DNA from: Saccharibacillus alkalitolerans | Lineage (GTDB): Bacteria; Bacillota; Bacilli; Paenibacillales; Paenibacillaceae | NCBI RefSeq assembly: GCF_011090185.1 | Contig: NZ_JAAFGS010000008.1 | Coordinates: 161,003 to 225,002, forward strand | Direction: 5' to 3' | DNA: 64,000 nt | Part shown: one piece after another, positions 8,764-17,119 of the stretch | Layout of the letters: every line of letters starts with the position of its first letter | How positions within the stretch are numbered: the first letter of the stretch is position 1 | Notes under the pieces: generated by a model | Databases searched by the model: none | What the model was told of the DNA's origin: nothing | The model's input: the letters and a program-made list of their open reading frames with translations, nothing else | Made by a program: the position numbers and the translations under genes

Positions 8764-10037
8764 CTGCCGAAGATCACAAAAACGAAGGAAAAATCGACCG
8801 CGGACGGTATGCCGAAGAACGCCGGGTGCAGGAGAAGATGGCCGCCGTGGAAGCGGAAGACAGCAAAACGTATTTCAGCCGGGAACTGCTGATTTGGTAT
8901 GACCGCAGCAAGCGCGATCTGCCGTGGCGGAGGCATCGCGATCCCTACTTCATCTGGGTATCGGAAATCATGCTGCAGCAGACGCGGGTCGATACGGTCA
9001 TCCCGTATTTCAACCGGTTTATCGAGCGCTTCCCCACGATCCGGGATCTGGCGGAAGCCCCGCAGGAAGACGTGGTCAAGATGTGGGAAGGACTCGGTTA
9101 CTATTCGCGGGCTCGCAATCTGCAGGCGGCCGCGCAGCAGATCGTCGAGCTGCACGGAGGACAGATGCCGTCGGAACGCGAGCATGTTTTCGCGCTTAAG
9201 GGAGTCGGTCCGTATACGGCCGGCGCGATTTTGAGCATCGCGTTCAATCGCCCCGAACCGGCGGTCGACGGCAATGTCCTGCGCGTATTGTCGCGCTACT
9301 TCCTGATCGAAGACGACATCGCCAAGCCGAAGACGAGAATCATGATGGAGAAGATGATTCCGGAGCTGATTCCGGAAGGCCGGGCGTCGGACTTCAACCA
9401 GGCGCTGATGGAGCTGGGGGCGCTGATCTGCACGCCGAAATCCCCGCACTGCCTGATCTGCCCGGTCATGGAGCACTGCCGCGGCCGGATCGAAGGCCGG
9501 GAACGCGATCTTCCGGTCAAAACGAAGGCGAAGAAGCCGAGACCCGAGCAGAGGCTGGCCGTGCTGCTGGAAGGTTCCGGCGAGCGCGCGGGCCGGGTGC
9601 TGGTCCGCCGGCGGCCGAATACCGGCTTGTTGGCCGGCATGTGGGAACTTCCGCACGTCGCGGCCGGCGGCGAAGATCTGGGACTCGACGCGGCTCAGCT
9701 CGGGGAACTGCTCGAGGATCGCGGATTGTCCTGGTCGCCGATGTCTCCGTACATGACGGCGGAGCATACGTTCAGCCATATTCACTGGACGATGCGGGTC
9801 TTGATCGCCAGGGAGGAGCCGGAAGCGCTGGCGCAGCTGGCCGCCGAAAGCGGCGTGCCGTACGAGGCGGCCGTGCCGGAAGCGGCGGAACTTGACGGCG
9901 CGGAAGGCATCGCGAACGACGGGGCCGACGAAGAATGGCGCTGGATCTCCCGCGAAGACATGTCGGCGATCGCTTTTCCGAATCTGTTCCTGAATATATT
10001 GAACAAGTATTTTTCGGGAGAAGGCGAACAGGAATAA
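8760..10037 (+). CDS. mutY: A/G-specific adenine DNA glycosylase
   Basis: 425 residues. The catalytic glutamate E69 lies in SEIMLQQTRVDTVIPYF; the helix-hairpin-helix LKGVGPYTAGAI is followed by catalytic D170 in VDGNVLRVLSRYF. The 4Fe-4S cluster cysteines are C224-X6-C231-X2-C234-X5-C240. A C-terminal NUDIX-like MutT domain (about 260-400), with ELPHV and AEHTFSHIHW, recognises 8-oxoG. MutY removes adenine mispaired with 8-oxoguanine. A stretch of about 30 acidic and alanine-rich residues (about 365-395) is inserted in the C-terminal domain. Start ATG 8760 overlaps the acpS stop. Confidence 0.95.
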   Translation: MTAEDHKNEGKIDRGRYAEERRVQEKMAAVEAEDSKTYFSRELLIWYDRSKRDLPWRRHRDPYFIWVSEIMLQQTRVDTVIPYFNRFIERFPTIRDLAEAPQEDVVKMWEGLGYYSRARNLQAAAQQIVELHGGQMPSEREHVFALKGVGPYTAGAILSIAFNRPEPAVDGNVLRVLSRYFLIEDDIAKPKTRIMMEKMIPELIPEGRASDFNQALMELGALICTPKSPHCLICPVMEHCRGRIEGRERDLPVKTKAKKPRPEQRLAVLLEGSGERAGRVLVRRRPNTGLLAGMWELPHVAAGGEDLGLDAAQLGELLEDRGLSWSPMSPYMTAEHTFSHIHWTMRVLIAREEPEALAQLAAESGVPYEAAVPEAAELDGAEGIANDGADEEWRWISREDMSAIAFPNLFLNILNKYFSGEGEQE

Positions 10038-10110
10038 GGATTGCCGATGTCGCGTCGTTCGATATCGGAAGGCGGCTCCGCGCGGCGATTCCGACAATCG
10101 CAAAAACAAA

Positions 10111-10142
10111 AAAACGCCGATCCCGGAGGATCGGCGTTTTTG
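10111..10142. terminator. Bidirectional terminator between mutY and sodA
   Basis: AAAACGCCGATCC (10111-10123) pairs with GGATCGGCGTTTT (10128-10140). T runs on both strands serve the convergent genes. Confidence 0.9.
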
Positions 10143-10186
10143 GTGCGGTTCGGCCGCTGAGGCCCGGCCGCAGTACCGGAAACTTT

Positions 10187-10798
10187 TTATTTCGCGGCTT
10201 CGTAACGTTTGGACACTTCGTCCCAGTTTACGACGTTCCAGAAAGTCGAGATGTAATCCGGACGTTTGTTCTGGAATTTCAGGTAGTAAGCGTGCTCCCA
10301 TACATCCAGACCGAGGATCGGCGTTTGGCCTTCCATGATCGGGCTGTCCTGGTTCGGCGTGCTCGTTACGGCCAGTTTGCCGTCTTTGCCGACAACGAGC
10401 CAAGCCCAGCCGCTGCCGAAACGAGTCGTAGCCGCTTTGGCGAAGTCTTCTTTGAATTTATCGAATCCGCCCAGTTCGCTGTCGATCGCTTCTGCCAGGG
10501 CGCCCGAAGGGTTGCCGCCGCCGTTCGGTCCGATAACGGTCCAGAACAGGCTGTGGTTGTGGTGTCCGCCGCCGTTGTTGCGAACGGCCGTACGGATGCT
10601 TTCCGGTACGCTGTCCAGGTTGGCGATCAGCTCTTCGAGGCTCTTGCTTTGCAGCTCGGGAGCGCTCTCCAGGGCGTTGTTGAGGTTGGTCACGTATGTG
10701 TTGTGATGGCGATCGTGGTGGATTTCCATCGTCTGAGCGTCGATATGCGGCTCAAGCGCGTCGTTCGAATACGGCAGTGCCGGCAGTTCAAATGCCAT
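10187..10798 (-). CDS. sodA: Superoxide dismutase, Mn/Fe type
   Basis: 203 residues, typical of cytosolic Mn-SOD. Metal ligands appear in order: His in [11 protein letters not shown], His in [12 protein letters not shown], and Asp and His in [24 protein letters not shown]-type sequence ([10 protein letters not shown]) and the GSGWAWLV motif are standard for the Mn form. It converts superoxide to peroxide and oxygen. ATG 10798 is preceded by AGGAGG. A promoter TTGATT-17-TTTAAT on the minus strand (10894-10922) gives a leader of about 90 bases. Confidence 0.96.
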   Translation of the reverse strand: MAFELPALPYSNDALEPHIDAQTMEIHHDRHHNTYVTNLNNALESAPELQSKSLEELIANLDSVPESIRTAVRNNGGGHHNHSLFWTVIGPNGGGNPSGALAEAIDSELGGFDKFKEDFAKAATTRFGSGWAWLVVGKDGKLAVTSTPNQDSPIMEGQTPILGLDVWEHAYYLKFQNKRPDYISTFWNVVNWDEVSKRYEAAK

Positions 10799-10893
10799 GA
10801 TAAGATTACCTCCTGCTTAAGTTGGATTTGACGTTGCCTGCGGAAAATGATGAAGCTTACATGCGAAGTACATAGGAACGTCTTTACCTCTTT

Positions 10894-10922
10894 ATTAAAC
10901 AGGAACACTTTCTTTAAATCAA
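10894..10922 (-). promoter_or_regulatory. Likely sodA promoter
   Basis: On the minus strand the -35 TTGATT (10917-10922) and -10 TTTAAT (10894-10899) are separated by 17 bases, about 95 bases before the sodA start. Confidence 0.55.
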
Positions 10923-11518
10923 TAGATCATTTTTTCTCCGTGACTTTTTAGGTCAATGAAGAAAATCATAAATCGGGTGCGAAAACACGAGGTTTCAAGC
11001 CTTTTTCACGAAACGCGAGCATACCAAAATCAGGCGGAAACGGCCCGACCGCGCTTCGGAACGGGACAGGCGAGCAGCTGACATAAATAAAAATTCTGCA
11101 TGAAATGAAAACGGAAGAAGTGTTAAAAAGGTCATAACGATGTAAAACGATGTTCGTTTATGATGGAGCGGCAGAGTGGACGGGCGAAGGCGGATTATCC
11201 CTAAAAATCTGCCGAAAAAGCTCGAATTGTAGCGCTTTCAAAAGAAAAGTAATGTTTTTTCGTGTTACATGTGGTTTAATAATCGTGTGAGAAAGGTAAA
11301 CCCGCTGGAAACCACGCATTTTTTCTGCCTTTTTTGTAAACCCGCGTCTTTCTTTCTGTAAAAACCTGATTCAAGTAAGCGTTTGCGAAAAGCTGCGAAG
11401 AGAAATTTTCATGGCGAAACGGACGGCAGCGATAGCCGGAAGCCGTTTTTGTGCTGTGGCGTTTACGCGCGACTTTTCGGCAACTGCTGCCATTTCCAAA
11501 GAAGAAGGGGATTCAAGC
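10923..11518. other. Long gene-free region upstream of a GNAT gene
   Basis: About 600 bases between the divergent sodA promoter and the GNAT gene. No coding ORF with a ribosome site was found. It holds an A+T-rich part near 10900-11000 and 11080-11160, a cre-like site at 11227-11240 and a T-rich stretch at 11250-11280 that could contain a promoter. An upstream in-frame start at 11411 for the GNAT has no ribosome site. Confidence 0.5.
11227..11240 (-). promoter_or_regulatory. cre-like (CcpA) site
   Basis: Read on the minus strand, TGAAAGCGCTACAA matches the consensus TGWAARCGYTWNCA at 13 of 14 positions (position 13 is A). It sits about 280 bases before the GNAT start, so its target is unclear. 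Confidence 0.35.
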
Positions 11519-11944
11519 ATGAACGTTCGTTCTTTTCAGTTGAGTGATTCTAGCCGCATCACGGAACTTTTGCAGATCGCTTTATCCGAAGAATGTTATG
11601 AAAAGACGATTGGGCCTTTTTCCCGGCAGCTGTCCTGGGATTCGGAACTGATCCTGGTCGCTGAAGACGGGGACGAGCTCGTCGGCGTGCTGATCGGCAC
11701 GATCGAGCGGGACATGGGTTGTTACTACCGCATCGCCGTTCATCCGGATTACCGCCGGCAGGGAATCGGCAAAGCGATGGTCGCCAAGCTCGAAAGCCGC
11801 TTCCAGCAGCGCAAAGTCAGCCACATTTTCGTATCGGGAGACGAGCACAACTCGCCCGCGTTCCCGCTGTACGAAGCGATGGGATACGGCGCCAACCGCA
11901 TCCTGAACGCTGTCCAGAAACTGAGCATCCTGGCGGTGCACTAA
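11519..11944 (+). CDS. GNAT family N-acetyltransferase
   Basis: 141 residues. The acetyl-CoA binding loop is RIAVHPDYRRQGIGKAMV (Q/R-X-X-G-I-G/A form), preceded by the strand LILVAEDGDELVGVLIGTI; the C-terminal block is FPLYEAMGYGANRILNAV. GNATs transfer acetyl groups to amines; the substrate is unknown. Overall it resembles Bacillus YlbP-type proteins. The start at 11519 is used because AAGAAGGGG precedes it and the fold begins there. Confidence 0.85.
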   Translation: MNVRSFQLSDSSRITELLQIALSEECYEKTIGPFSRQLSWDSELILVAEDGDELVGVLIGTIERDMGCYYRIAVHPDYRRQGIGKAMVAKLESRFQQRKVSHIFVSGDEHNSPAFPLYEAMGYGANRILNAVQKLSILAVH

Positions 11945-12054
11945 ACGGCGCAGCACGCACGGCATATCCGGGAGCGGGGAGCTTCGGATAGCGCGACGGG
12001 CCGAAGAACAGACAAACGCGCGGGTCCCCGGAAAGGAACCGCTTGAATTTGAAT

Positions 12055-12130
12055 AAGCATGCCCGTTCCATCGGGTTTCCGCACGGCCGAGCGCCGCCGC
12101 GGGAGTCGGAGAGCGCGGGCGTGCTTTTAT
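12055..12130 (+). terminator. Possible long-loop terminator after GNAT gene
   Basis: AAGCATGCCCG (12055-12065) pairs with CGGGCGTGCTT (12116-12126) with one mismatch, followed by TTTATTTTTTT. The loop is long (about 50 bases), so this is tentative. The 329-bp gap 11945-12273 contains nothing else I can name. Confidence 0.4.
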
Positions 12131-12273
12131 TTTTTTGGAGCGCAATCCCTGCAAAACTGCTCGATTTTGCTTCGCGTTAGAGGTAAAATAGAGGTTGGCC
12201 CAAATGACGGATTCATGCGGTCGCACCGCATTTTTGGCATAGACGAATGTTTGAAGAAGGGGGGGGAATCGGC

Positions 12274-14205
12274 ATGAACGAACGGACAACGCAGGAGAGC
12301 GGGACGGCGAAGACGGCTTCGTGGGAAGCGCTGAAGCGCGAAATTATCGAAGCGGCGCCGTCGCTCGGCATCGACGACATCGGTTTCGCTTCGGCCGATC
12401 CGTTCTTGTCGCTGCGGGTACGGCTTGAACAGCACCGCGCGAAAGGATATGAATCGGGCTTCGAGGAGCCGGATCTGGACAAGCGCACGTATCCGGCGCT
12501 CAGTCATGAAGATCCGCAGTCGCTGATCGCGATCGCGGTGGCTTACCCGTCGAAGCTGGAAAACGCGCCGAAGTCGGAGCCGGGCCGAACCCGGGGCATG
12601 ATGGCGCGGTCGGCATGGGGACGGGATTACCATCACGTGCTTCGGGAAGCGATGGAGCGGCTGGTTGATTTTATCAAGGAAAGGGTGCCGTGGGCGAGCG
12701 TCGTCAACATGGTGGATACCGGCGTGCTGTCCGACCGGGCCGTGGCGCATCGGGCGGGCATCGGCTTCCAGGGGAAAAACTGCATGATCATCTCGCCCAA
12801 ATACGGCTCGTGGATCTATCTCGGCGAGCTGATCACGAACATTCCGTTCTCTCCGGACGAAGAAGTGCAGGAGGACTGCGGCGACTGCACGCGCTGCATC
12901 GACGCCTGCCCGACCGGCGCGCTGGTCGGTCCCGGCGAACTGAACGCCCAGCGCTGCGTCTCCTTTTTGACGCAGACCAAGGGACTGCTCAGCGAGGAGT
13001 TCATGATGAAGATCGGCAACCGTTTGTACGGCTGCGACACCTGCCAGATCGTCTGCCCGAAAAATAAAGGCAAGCACTGGCCGCATCACGAGCAGCTTCA
13101 GCCGGATCCGGAAAAAGCCAAGCCGCTGCTGCTGCCGCTGCTCGATTTAAGCAATCGGCAGTTCAAGGAGCAGTTCGGCGATACGGCGGCGGCGTGGCGC
13201 GGCCGGGGACCGATCCAGCGCAACGCCGTCATCGCGCTGGGGAATTTCAAGGACGAGGCGGCGATGCCCAAGCTCGCCGAGGTGCTGCAGAGCGACCCGC
13301 GTCCGGTCATGCGCGGCACGGCCGCGTGGTCCATCGGCCGGATCGGCGGTTCCGCCGCCGAAGAAGCCCTGCTTGCCGCTCAGGCGCTGGAGCAGGATGC
13401 GGAAGTGCTGGAGCGGATCGCTCTCGCGCTGAGCGAAGCGCGCGAAGGCCGCAGGCCGCGTCCCGCGAAGGGCGACCCTTCGCGGCGCGGCGCGGCCGCC
13501 GAGCCGGATGCGCGGCTCGGAGCGGGAAGCGCCGCTCCGGCTGCGGGCGCGGACGGTCCGCCATGCGAAGCCGGAACGCCGGCGGAGCAGGCGGGAGAGG
13601 CCGATCCGGCCGGAGACGTTCCGGGCGGAGGAATTCCGCAGGAAGCCGTTTCGGAGGCGCCGGCCGGGACGCTCGTATACGACGAAATGCAGTCGCCGAT
13701 CGGACCGCTGCTGCTGACGGCGAGCGGAAAAGGATTGTGCCGAATCGATTTCGGCACGTTCGGGAGCCGCGCCGCCGCGCTGGAGATCTGGGCTCGGCGA
13801 TGGTTCGGCGGGGCGGAGATCGTGCGGCGGCCCGAAGCGATCAAGCCGTACAAAAAGCAGATTTTCGAGTATTTGACGGGCCGCAGGGAAAAGTTCGAAT
13901 TGGATCTGGATCTGCGCGGCACTCCTTTTCAGATCGAAGTATGGCGCGCGCTGGAAGATGTCGGTTACGGAGGCACCGCATCCTACAAACGGATTGCCGA
14001 GGCCGTGGGCCGTCCCAAGGCGGTGCGCGCGGTAGGCGGCGCCAACAACCGCAACCCTCTGCCGATCGTGCTGCCCTGCCATCGCATCGTCGGCGCCGAC
14101 GGCAAAATGGTAGGTTACGCCGGAGGACTCGGCGTAAAAGAGAAGCTGCTCGAGATCGAGCGAAGAGGCGTGCGATCGCGCGGGAATGCCGTTCGCCCCG
14201 ATTGA
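12274..14205 (+). CDS. queG: QueG-Ogt fusion: epoxyqueuosine reductase with methylguanine-DNA methyltransferase domain
   Basis: 643 residues in one uninterrupted frame. Residues about 20-390 are QueG: the catalytic-acid region VDTGVLSDRAVAHRAGIGFQGKN, two 4Fe-4S sets (C202-X2-C205-X2-C208-X3-C212 with C228; C254-X2-C257-X3-C261), then HEAT-like repeats. QueG reduces epoxyqueuosine to queuosine at tRNA position 34 using cobalamin. A linker rich in Ala, Gly and Pro (about 395-465) leads to a complete Ogt-type domain (about 468-635). Its acceptor motif is LPCHRIVG with C602, preceded by TPFQIEVWRAL and followed by GYAGGLGVKEKLLEIE. That domain takes alkyl groups from O6-alkylguanine in DNA. Start ATG 12274 follows AAGGGGGG; the earlier ATG at 12247 lacks a site. 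QueG alone is usually about 380 residues, so this is a two-function fusion. Confidence 0.93.
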   Translation: MNERTTQESGTAKTASWEALKREIIEAAPSLGIDDIGFASADPFLSLRVRLEQHRAKGYESGFEEPDLDKRTYPALSHEDPQSLIAIAVAYPSKLENAPKSEPGRTRGMMARSAWGRDYHHVLREAMERLVDFIKERVPWASVVNMVDTGVLSDRAVAHRAGIGFQGKNCMIISPKYGSWIYLGELITNIPFSPDEEVQEDCGDCTRCIDACPTGALVGPGELNAQRCVSFLTQTKGLLSEEFMMKIGNRLYGCDTCQIVCPKNKGKHWPHHEQLQPDPEKAKPLLLPLLDLSNRQFKEQFGDTAAAWRGRGPIQRNAVIALGNFKDEAAMPKLAEVLQSDPRPVMRGTAAWSIGRIGGSAAEEALLAAQALEQDAEVLERIALALSEAREGRRPRPAKGDPSRRGAAAEPDARLGAGSAAPAAGADGPPCEAGTPAEQAGEADPAGDVPGGGIPQEAVSEAPAGTLVYDEMQSPIGPLLLTASGKGLCRIDFGTFGSRAAALEIWARRWFGGAEIVRRPEAIKPYKKQIFEYLTGRREKFELDLDLRGTPFQIEVWRALEDVGYGGTASYKRIAEAVGRPKAVRAVGGANNRNPLPIVLPCHRIVGADGKMVGYAGGLGVKEKLLEIERRGVRSRGNAVRPD

Positions 14206-14331
14206 CGGAACGCTTGGGCGGACGCGGAAAGCACGGCAATTATAAATTGCGGCGATTGCCGCCTCGTGCTACACTTAAGACGTGCGTCTTTGCGCACATA
14301 AACAGCAAAATAACGTGGGGTGACAGCAGCG

Positions 14332-14613
14332 ATGTGGTGGAATTACGTGATACCGATCGTGACATTGATCGTCGGTTTGGTCGGCGGATTCTTTATCGGC
14401 GTTTATTATCTGCGCCAGCAGCTTACCAAAATGCAGAACGACCCGCAAATGCTGCAAAAAATGGCCAAACAGATGGGATATAATCTGAACGGCAAGCAGA
14501 TGCAGCAGGCGCAGCAGATGATGAAGAAAAACGGCGGCAGCGTGCCCGGCGGAATGCCCGGCGGCAAAGCGCCTAAAGGCAATGCGTTTCCTCCCAACAA
14601 GCGGAGAAAATAA
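14332..14613 (+). CDS. YneF family (UPF0154) membrane protein
   Basis: 93 residues. One N-terminal membrane helix (about 4-26, ending FFIGVYYLRQQL) is followed by a cytoplasmic part with DPQMLQKMAKQMGYNLNGKQ, close to the YneF pattern of Met/Gln-rich helices. A Gly/Pro/Lys-rich tail of about 30 residues is longer than in Bacillus YneF (about 72 residues). Function unknown; Bacillus homologues are conserved single-pass proteins. ATG 14332 is preferred over the upstream GTG at 14320 because it follows GGGG and begins the hydrophobic segment. Confidence 0.8.
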   Translation: MWWNYVIPIVTLIVGLVGGFFIGVYYLRQQLTKMQNDPQMLQKMAKQMGYNLNGKQMQQAQQMMKKNGGSVPGGMPGGKAPKGNAFPPNKRRK

Positions 14614-14715
14614 GCGCGGCCTCCGGGTGCCCGCGGGAGCCCGGCATATGCGCCGATCCGGCTTCGTCCGTACAAAGCGGAGCCGGGCCGCGCATCAGGT
14701 AAGGAGGAACGGAAC

Positions 14716-15309
14716 ATGTCCGGCTTGAACGATTATACAAATAAAAAGGTTGACGACAACCGCGAGCAGATCGAGCATCACATCGCCAAGATTCTGGAGC
14801 TGATCGGCGAGGACCCGCAGCGGGAAGGGCTGCTGGATACTCCGGCACGCGTGACGCGAATGTACGAAGAAATTTTTGCCGGATACGACGTCGACCCCCG
14901 GGAAGCGCTGGGCGTGACGTTCGACGAACATCACGAAGAATTGGTCATCGTCAAGGACATCGTGTATTACAGCCAGTGCGAACATCACATGGCTCCGTTC
15001 TTCGGCAAGATTCATATCGGTTATATTCCGAACGGCCGCATCGCCGGGCTGAGCAAATTCGCCCGATTGGCCGAAGCGGTAACGCGGCGCCTGCAGGTGC
15101 AGGAGCGCATCACGACGCAGATCGCCGACATTTTGGTGGAAGTGCTCCAGCCGAAAGGCGTCATGGTCGTCGTGGAAGGCGAGCATCTGTGCATGTGCGC
15201 GCGCGGCGTGAAGAAACCGGGCAGCAAGACGGTCACGACTGCCGTACGCGGCGTTCTTCGCAACGACGCGGCGCAGCGGGCGGAATGCCTGACGCTCATC
15301 AAGAATTGA
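14716..15309 (+). CDS. folE: GTP cyclohydrolase I
   Basis: 197 residues. Zinc ligands are C88 and H91 in [12 protein letters not shown] and C159 in [42 protein letters not shown] is the family core. It converts GTP to 7,8-dihydroneopterin triphosphate, the first step of folate synthesis and also the entry to queuosine synthesis, which makes proximity to queG noteworthy. A strong AAGGAGG precedes ATG 14716. A large branched terminator follows. Confidence 0.97.
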   Translation: MSGLNDYTNKKVDDNREQIEHHIAKILELIGEDPQREGLLDTPARVTRMYEEIFAGYDVDPREALGVTFDEHHEELVIVKDIVYYSQCEHHMAPFFGKIHIGYIPNGRIAGLSKFARLAEAVTRRLQVQERITTQIADILVEVLQPKGVMVVVEGEHLCMCARGVKKPGSKTVTTAVRGVLRNDAAQRAECLTLIKN

Positions 15310-15325
15310 AACGACATGCAGCATG

Positions 15326-15422
15326 AACCTGTCCGGCCGGAGGCCGTGCTTTCAAAACGCCTTATCTTTCCGGATAAGCCGCCGCTTTTGAAAGCACGCC
15401 GCGGGCCGGCGGGTTCTTTTTT
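15326..15422 (+). terminator. Large hairpin terminator after folE
   Basis: A long stem with the outer arms at 15326-15338 and 15404-15415, a central 13-base pairing of CGTGCTTTCAAAA with TTTTGAAAGCACG, and an apical hairpin CTTATC/GATAAG, followed by CTTTTTT. It is unusually long for a terminator. Confidence 0.75.
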
Positions 15423-15476
15423 CAGCTTGGGAGACGAGTCAGGACCTACGGAAGAACAAGGGGAGGAGCGGATTAC

Positions 15477-16010
15477 ATGAAGAAGACGGCAATCGGTTTT
15501 GCGCTGCTGCTGTTGGTGGTGCTGACGGCCTGCGGCAAGCCGGCCTGGATCGGCAATCAGGAAGCGGAGCCGCTGAAAGGAACGGAGCAGCTGTTCGATC
15601 TGAAGGCTTACGATGCCGGCGAGCAGGTGACGCTGAACTGGGAAGGCTCTCAGGTGCCGGGGACGTTCGAACGTCATCCCGACCTGCCGATCGGCGTGTA
15701 TTTGCCCGAAGGAGCGGAAGCTTTTAAAATGGGGAACGACACGGCCTGGGGCTTTCAAAGCGGGCAGATTTTTATGACCGTCACCCGGAATTCGCTGATC
15801 GATCCTTCGCTGATGCGCGACCGCACGGAGGAATTAATGAATTATAAGGAATACCAAGGCTCGATCAACGATGGACGGATTGCGGACTTTTTCAAGGTGG
15901 AACAGGGCGGAGAAACTTATGTCGTCTCGTTCACCTACCTCGATAAAGCCAAAGCTCTGCCGCTGCTGCTCGACATGGCCAAAAGCTTGCGGACGGTATC
16001 GGAAAAATAA
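15477..16010 (+). CDS. Hypothetical lipoprotein
   Basis: 177 residues. A lipoprotein signal peptide is clear: KK, a hydrophobic stretch, and lipobox LTAC with C19 as the lipidated residue. The mature part has no motif I recognise; it contains VYLPEGAEAFKMGNDTAWGF and ends in a helical segment KALPLLLDMAKSLRTV. It should be anchored on the outer face of the membrane. ATG 15477 follows GGGGAGGAG. Flanked by terminators at both ends, so it is a single-gene unit. Function not assigned. Confidence 0.8.
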   Translation: MKKTAIGFALLLLVVLTACGKPAWIGNQEAEPLKGTEQLFDLKAYDAGEQVTLNWEGSQVPGTFERHPDLPIGVYLPEGAEAFKMGNDTAWGFQSGQIFMTVTRNSLIDPSLMRDRTEELMNYKEYQGSINDGRIADFFKVEQGGETYVVSFTYLDKAKALPLLLDMAKSLRTVSEK

Positions 16011-16031
16011 GCGGATGAAGGCGGTAACGAG

Positions 16032-16077
16032 AAAGACCCGGCGCGAAGCGGCATGCTTCGCTTTCGGGTCTTTTTTT
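16032..16077 (+). terminator. Rho-independent terminator after lipoprotein gene
   Basis: AAAGACCCG (16032-16040) pairs with CGGGTCTTT (16065-16073) around an inner hairpin GCGAAGC/GCTTCGC, with seven T residues downstream. Confidence 0.88.
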
Positions 16078-16151
16078 GCGTTTCGGATCAATGACGGCCA
16101 GCCTGTAGACCTCTGACTTTATTCGGAAAGATCGTTTAGTAAAAAAATATC

Positions 16152-16180
16152 TTAACAAAAGACGTAAAATCGTTTATTTT
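16152..16180 (+). promoter_or_regulatory. Likely promoter of the ABC/TetR operon
   Basis: TTAACA (16152-16157), a 17-base spacer and TATTTT (16175-16180) lie 40 bases before the ATPase start and directly abut the inverted repeat at 16180-16205. Confidence 0.55.
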
Positions 16181-16205
16181 ATACTTAAGTTATATTTAAA
16201 GTATA
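16180..16205. promoter_or_regulatory. Inverted repeat, candidate TetR operator
   Basis: Arms TATACTT (16180-16186) and AAGTATA (16199-16205) are perfect inverted repeats 12 bases apart, covering the predicted transcription start. The third gene of this operon encodes a TetR-type repressor, so autoregulation is likely but inferred. Confidence 0.5.
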
Positions 16206-16219
16206 AAAGGGGTGCTAAG

Positions 16220-17119
16220 ATGGCGATTATTCAAGTCGAGTCCCTAAGCAAAGATTATAAAGGAAAACATGCTGTATCCGATCTGAATCTCGATGTTCGG
16301 GCCGGAGAAATTTATGGGTTTATTGGACCGAACGGAGCGGGAAAGTCCACAACGATCCGCATGATCATGCAGCTGGCCAAGCCGACGTCGGGCCGGATCC
16401 TGCTGTTCGGTCAGGAGGCTCTCCGTCCTTCCCCCGAACTGCGCCGCCGGATCGGCTATCTGCCTTCGGAAATTCGTCTGTACGAACGCTGGACCGGCCG
16501 GGAAAGCCTGGCGTTTACGGCGCGGGCCTACGGATTGAAGCTCGACGGCACGGACTTTCGCGAACAGGCGGGGATGCTGGATCTTGATTTGGACAAGAAG
16601 ATCAAGTCGTACTCGCTCGGCAACCGCAAGAAGCTGGGATTGATTCAGTGTCTGCTGCACAAGCCCGATCTGCTGATTCTCGACGAACCGACTTCGGGAC
16701 TCGACCCGCTGATCCAGCGCAAGCTGATCGACATGCTCAAGCGGCAGCGCGAAGACGGCATGACCATTTTCTTTTCCACTCATGTATTGAGCGAAGTGGA
16801 AAGGCTGTGCGACCGCGTGGCGATGATCCGCGGCGGCCGCCTGCTGCGGGTGGAGAACGTCGAAGGATTCTCGGGCGCGAGGCGCCACGTATTCAAAGTG
16901 CGCTTTGCCGGCGAAGAAGACCGGACGCGGGAGCTCGGGCTGCGGGAGTTCGATGACGGAGCGTTCTTGAAGGACGGCGTGCACCGCTTCAGCGCGGACG
17001 GACCGCTGGGGCCCGTTTTGCGGAAGCTGAGCGGCTGCGAAATTGTGGAACTGACGGTCGAGCGCCCGACGCTTGAAGATGTCTTCATGCGGGATTACGA
17101 ACAGGAGGAAGAGCGATGA
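16220..17119 (+). CDS. ABC transporter ATP-binding protein
   Basis: 299 residues. Walker A GPNGAGKST at about 36-44, signature YSLGNRKKLGL, Walker B LLILDEPTSGLDP, H-loop FSTHVLSEVERLCD. A C-terminal extension of about 80 residues is typical of ABC-2 exporter ATPases. It should power the permease encoded next, which it overlaps by four bases (ATGA at 17116). GGGGTGC precedes ATG 16220. The substrate is unknown; similar pairs export peptides, drugs or lipids. The operon ends with a TetR gene. Confidence 0.9.
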   Translation: MAIIQVESLSKDYKGKHAVSDLNLDVRAGEIYGFIGPNGAGKSTTIRMIMQLAKPTSGRILLFGQEALRPSPELRRRIGYLPSEIRLYERWTGRESLAFTARAYGLKLDGTDFREQAGMLDLDLDKKIKSYSLGNRKKLGLIQCLLHKPDLLILDEPTSGLDPLIQRKLIDMLKRQREDGMTIFFSTHVLSEVERLCDRVAMIRGGRLLRVENVEGFSGARRHVFKVRFAGEEDRTRELGLREFDDGAFLKDGVHRFSADGPLGPVLRKLSGCEIVELTVERPTLEDVFMRDYEQEEER

